A stretch of 64,000 bases of DNA, from the NCBI GenBank assembly GCA_947623455.1, contig OX392538.1, positions 24,799,001 through 24,863,000 of the forward strand, written 5' to 3'. A program made the translations under genes and the position numbers. Positions 61,339-64,000 of this stretch are shown one piece after another. The notes beneath the pieces were generated by a model, which ran no database searches, was not told the origin of the DNA, and saw nothing but the letters and a program-made list of their open reading frames with translations. Every line of letters starts with the position of its first letter. Position 1 is the stretch's first letter. Origin of the DNA: Mimachlamys varia (taxonomy: Eukaryota > Mollusca > Bivalvia > Pectinida > Pectinidae).

Positions 61339-61605
61339 AGATGACGTAACACACATATGCTGCACCTTTTAAATTTAGTGACAGATACAGTATGCCGAAA
61401 AAATTAATTTAACTGCATCATACAGCTATTTCGTCCTCTTAGGACTCTTCAGTGATGCTAGAGGCCAAAAGGTGTGATTCCGAAATTTCTAAACTAATGT
61501 AGAAGCAGAAGGGCCAGGTGCGTAAAACCCATTTAATTTATGAATTTAGAAGTAAAAATAAACTAGTTCTGTATAATTGCAAATCGTGTACTACGAAAAT
61601 GTGTA
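61339..61605 (-). mobile_element. Hammerhead-bearing repeat, copy C (complete, about 266 bp)
   Basis: The uninterrupted copy: plus-strand start AGATGACGTAACACACATAT, ribozyme core at 61413-61460 on the minus strand, end near ACGAAAATGTGTA. No open frame of note, so it is a non-autonomous retrozyme-like unit or a piece of a larger Penelope-type element (inference). Confidence 0.85.
61413..61460 (-). ncRNA. Hammerhead ribozyme, copy C
   Basis: Minus strand: stem I GCATCA (61458-61453), CTGAAGA (61452-61446), stem II GTCC/GGAC with loop TAAGA, GAAA (61432-61429), stem III ATAGCTGT, A at 61421, stem I TGATGC (61420-61415). Stem I is a perfect 6-bp match. Cleavage is predicted between 61421 and 61420. 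Confidence 0.82.
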
Positions 61606-61730
61606 TATCAAACAACGTATTGACATTTACGTGAATACGAGGCTTATTCTTTTGCAAACAACTATAGCAAACCTGGTTACATAGATACCGCATGCATTGT
61701 ATCTATTAGTCGCCGTGACATACTCAGAAG

Positions 61731-62124
61731 TTAAAGGCCCAATATACGTAACTTTCGGAAAAAACTTGAAGCGAAAATCAAGCCTAATATCTTATTATAT
61801 TAATAGATTTAGTTACGATTAACTGATATCAGCAATACTCAAGATGAATTCCTACGCGGTTACCGGTACAGCAGCAGTTGAAACACGGTATTTGTAAACA
61901 CGCGTCTATTTCTAGCTGTCTTCTACCTTCGGTTTGTTATTGAAGTGGGCCCCACCTGAACTAATTTCAATTCTTTGGATTTTTTTCTCAAGATTTTCTT
62001 GTAAGTTACCACTCAGGTTTACTTCGTTTTAGACTTATTTATGCATGGTTATCAACTGGATTTTTTTTCATAATTTTTCAGAATCTCGAAAAATTTACTG
62101 AAGTTACGTATATTGGGCCTTTAA
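61731..62124. mobile_element. TTAA-flanked MITE, AGGCCCAATATACG family (copy 3)
   Basis: TTAA on both sides (61731-61734, 62121-62124) of 386 bp with mirrored ends AGGCCCAATATACGTAACTT / AAGTTACGTATATTGGGCCT. Body as in copies 1 and 2. Confidence 0.9.
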
Positions 62125-62885
62125 GCTACTATTATTTCCATCATATCAACCGAGTGGACTTTACAACAATCCAATGACTTGGTATCCAGGCCGAAGTACA
62201 TACAATAATAACCATCAGCTTTATGTGGTGTATAAGCAATACTGAATGGATCTATAGGTGTCATCAAATCCGAAAAATAAGCATCCCTAATTGGCTATAC
62301 ATATATAACACCTAAAACAAATACATAATATGCGTCATTCATTAAGCATTAATGTACAGATACACAAAATGATCAATATAAAACAGATTGATAAAATACA
62401 TATGTAAATCCAATCAACAGTGTAACGTAGCACCATTTGTTCAACACCTCAATCGAGCTAGATCTACACGTCTCATAACATTACGTTCTACTACATAACG
62501 CAAATAACCCTAACAATAAATGTGTCCAACTATAATTGAACATATGTGTTTCTTACAAACGAGTCTCCTTTAGTGTTGAAATGTTATTGCTTTATCTACC
62601 TATAAGTAGGAAGGTCCAATGTATGATATCAAATGGCAAACTCTTTATAGACTCAAACGTAGACCAGTCGTATAATGAAATGTAATACGAGAGAAAACAT
62701 TTTACAAATCGAGGAATTCAACCCTTCTATATCCTGGTGAACCAATAATTTCAGCGGGGTATTTAATCTCAGATTTTTTTATTGTGGGCGACGATACATA
62801 TACAGAATGTATATGGTTGTGAACTATCTTGGAACATACTTTTATGAGAGAAACGCACAAACACACCTTTGATGAAATTTACCGA
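62125..62885. other. Gene-free stretch
   Basis: AT-rich intergenic DNA; nothing recognised. Confidence 0.5.
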
Positions 62886-62889
62886 GGGA

Positions 62890-63530
62890 AATAGAGTAGG
62901 TATGATTGAGTTCCAAGTTGACAATATGGTTGTTGAGTGTGGAGGAAAATATCCTCCAGACTGTTGGCATTCCTAAGGGAGCAAAGTGAGTGCCATTCTT
63001 TGCTGACGTTCTTTTGTTTTCCTATGAGGCTGGATTTGTCCATGAGCTTATCAGGTTAGGTAACAAAAACTTTGCAAAATCGTTTTAAAAATTAGAACAA
63101 ATTAATTTTGTTATATATCAACGATGTGTTGTCTCTAAACAAAACAAGACGTTTGCTAACCACTTCGATTGTTTATAACCTAAACGTTAAGATAAGGACA
63201 TAACAGTCTCATCTACATCAGCTGCATACTTCAATCTAGCAATATGACCAACAGTGGCATCTTGCTACTACGATTACTGTACGATCAATTTGACTACATG
63301 TATTTCGATTGTCGTATCCTGAACTTCCCCTTTGCTGATAGGAGCATCCCTTATCCAACTTATGATATTCACATGTTGTAGGTGATTCGTCATTCTAAAT
63401 ATGGAGATTCTCTGAATTCATGAAAAACTTATAACACTGAGATATGAAAGACGCAGAGCGATAAAGACTACGGACAAGTTTCACGGTCACTCACCATCAT
63501 CGAAAAAAAAAATTCAGTATCCATGCGTGA
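62890..63530 (+). pseudogene. Decayed reverse-transcriptase remnant
   Basis: Broken plus-strand reading with recognisable pieces of a bivalve-type reverse transcriptase: FQVDNMVVECGGKYPPDCWH, a degraded GIPMG-like segment with following Ala/Phe/Tyr-rich stretch (62970-63060), a lost catalytic block replaced by stops, LYDQFDYMYFDCRILNFPFA, a YGVY-like segment (63350-63380), and AIKTTDKFHGH near 63460. Multiple stops and frameshifts show it is dead. The 3' tail block follows at 63600-63760. Confidence 0.6.
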
Positions 63531-63599
63531 TATGAATGTGGACGTTATAGAACATGCTCAACATTCCCCACACCCCACTTTGTAAACGTAAAATGTACT

Positions 63600-63760
63600 T
63601 GGATGTGACCTACAAGTAGATTAACGTTGTAGGGGCTGTCAATGAAGCAGAAGACACCCAAAAGGAAAACCTGCTCATAGTCTCCTGTATTTTTCATCGA
63701 GTATCCGTGTAAAATTTTCAAAAAAAGTCAAACATATTATATTTGCCGACATTGGACGAT
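63600..63760 (+). repeat. 3' tail of a reverse-transcriptase element (copy 4)
   Basis: Diverged tail block (GTCAATGAAGCAGAAGACAC and the CATCGAGTATCCGTGTAAAA phrase) located where expected, downstream of the RT remnant. Confidence 0.5.
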
Positions 63761-63915
63761 AATATTGAATTTAGACTGTGTTTATTTTTTAACAATGCTG
63801 GTGAAATTTTGCGTGGCCCTCGTAAAGAGACATTCCGTCGTAAACTATATACCTATTGATATTTTTCTATATTTTTATATACCAAAATCATCTACGCTTT
63901 AAACATTACCTTTAA

Positions 63916-64000
63916 AGATGACGTAACACACACATATGCTGCACCTCTTAAATTTAGTAATAGATACAGTATGCCGAAAAAATGAATTAAACTGCATCAT
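63916..64000 (-). mobile_element. Hammerhead-bearing repeat, copy D (cut by window end)
   Basis: AGATGACGTAACACACACAT through GAATTAAACTGCATCAT matches copy C. The window stops right after the 3' strand of stem I (TGATGC on minus), so the catalytic core should lie just beyond base 64000. Confidence 0.8.

Overview
The window reads as nuclear DNA of an invertebrate animal, most likely a bivalve mollusc. It is AT-rich, its genes are split into many short exons with GT-AG introns, tRNA-headed SINEs and short inverted-repeat transposons are everywhere, and much of it is tandem repeat. No bacterial-style operons or Shine-Dalgarno sites are present. The species call is inference.

Layout. 1-5.5 kb: a composite minisatellite of 39-bp units interrupted by at least five copies of a conserved leader. 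5.5-13.9 kb: gene-free, with SINE, homopolymer, microsatellite and decayed reverse-transcriptase remnants. 13.9-14.5 kb: a 42-bp tandem array. 14.5-20.6 kb: gene-free, several nested inverted-repeat transposons. 20.6-36.4 kb (minus strand): a complete 15-coding-exon gene for an ANKZF1/Vms1 homolog, the ribosome quality-control peptidyl-tRNA-cleaving factor (904 aa as assembled by hand). 36.96-48.4 kb (plus strand): a complete 8-exon aldo/keto reductase (337 aa). These two genes are head to head across about 0.5 kb of probable bidirectional promoter. 52.4-58.8 kb (plus strand): a complete 7-exon gene for a single-pass membrane protein of the cation-dependent mannose-6-phosphate receptor/Atg27 type (262 aa). 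59-64 kb: gene-free, with a decayed RT remnant and more repeats.

The three genes have no obvious shared pathway. ANKZF1 acts in cytosolic/mitochondrial protein quality control, the reductase in carbonyl metabolism, and the receptor-like protein in Golgi/endolysosome traffic.

The most interesting signal is a dispersed repeat of about 265 bp whose minus strand carries a hammerhead ribozyme core (CUGANGA, a 4-bp stem II, GAAA, a tiny near-palindromic stem III, compensating stem I). There are three copies (52.8, 58.5 and 61.4 kb), and a fourth is cut by the window end exactly at the predicted cleavage site. One copy is split by an 878-bp element flanked by TTAA, and the intact copies supply the empty site. 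Several families of TTAA-flanked elements occur, one of them lying one base inside an intron of the reductase gene. Exon assemblies were made by hand from splice consensus, reading frame and recognised family motifs; no alignments or searches were run.
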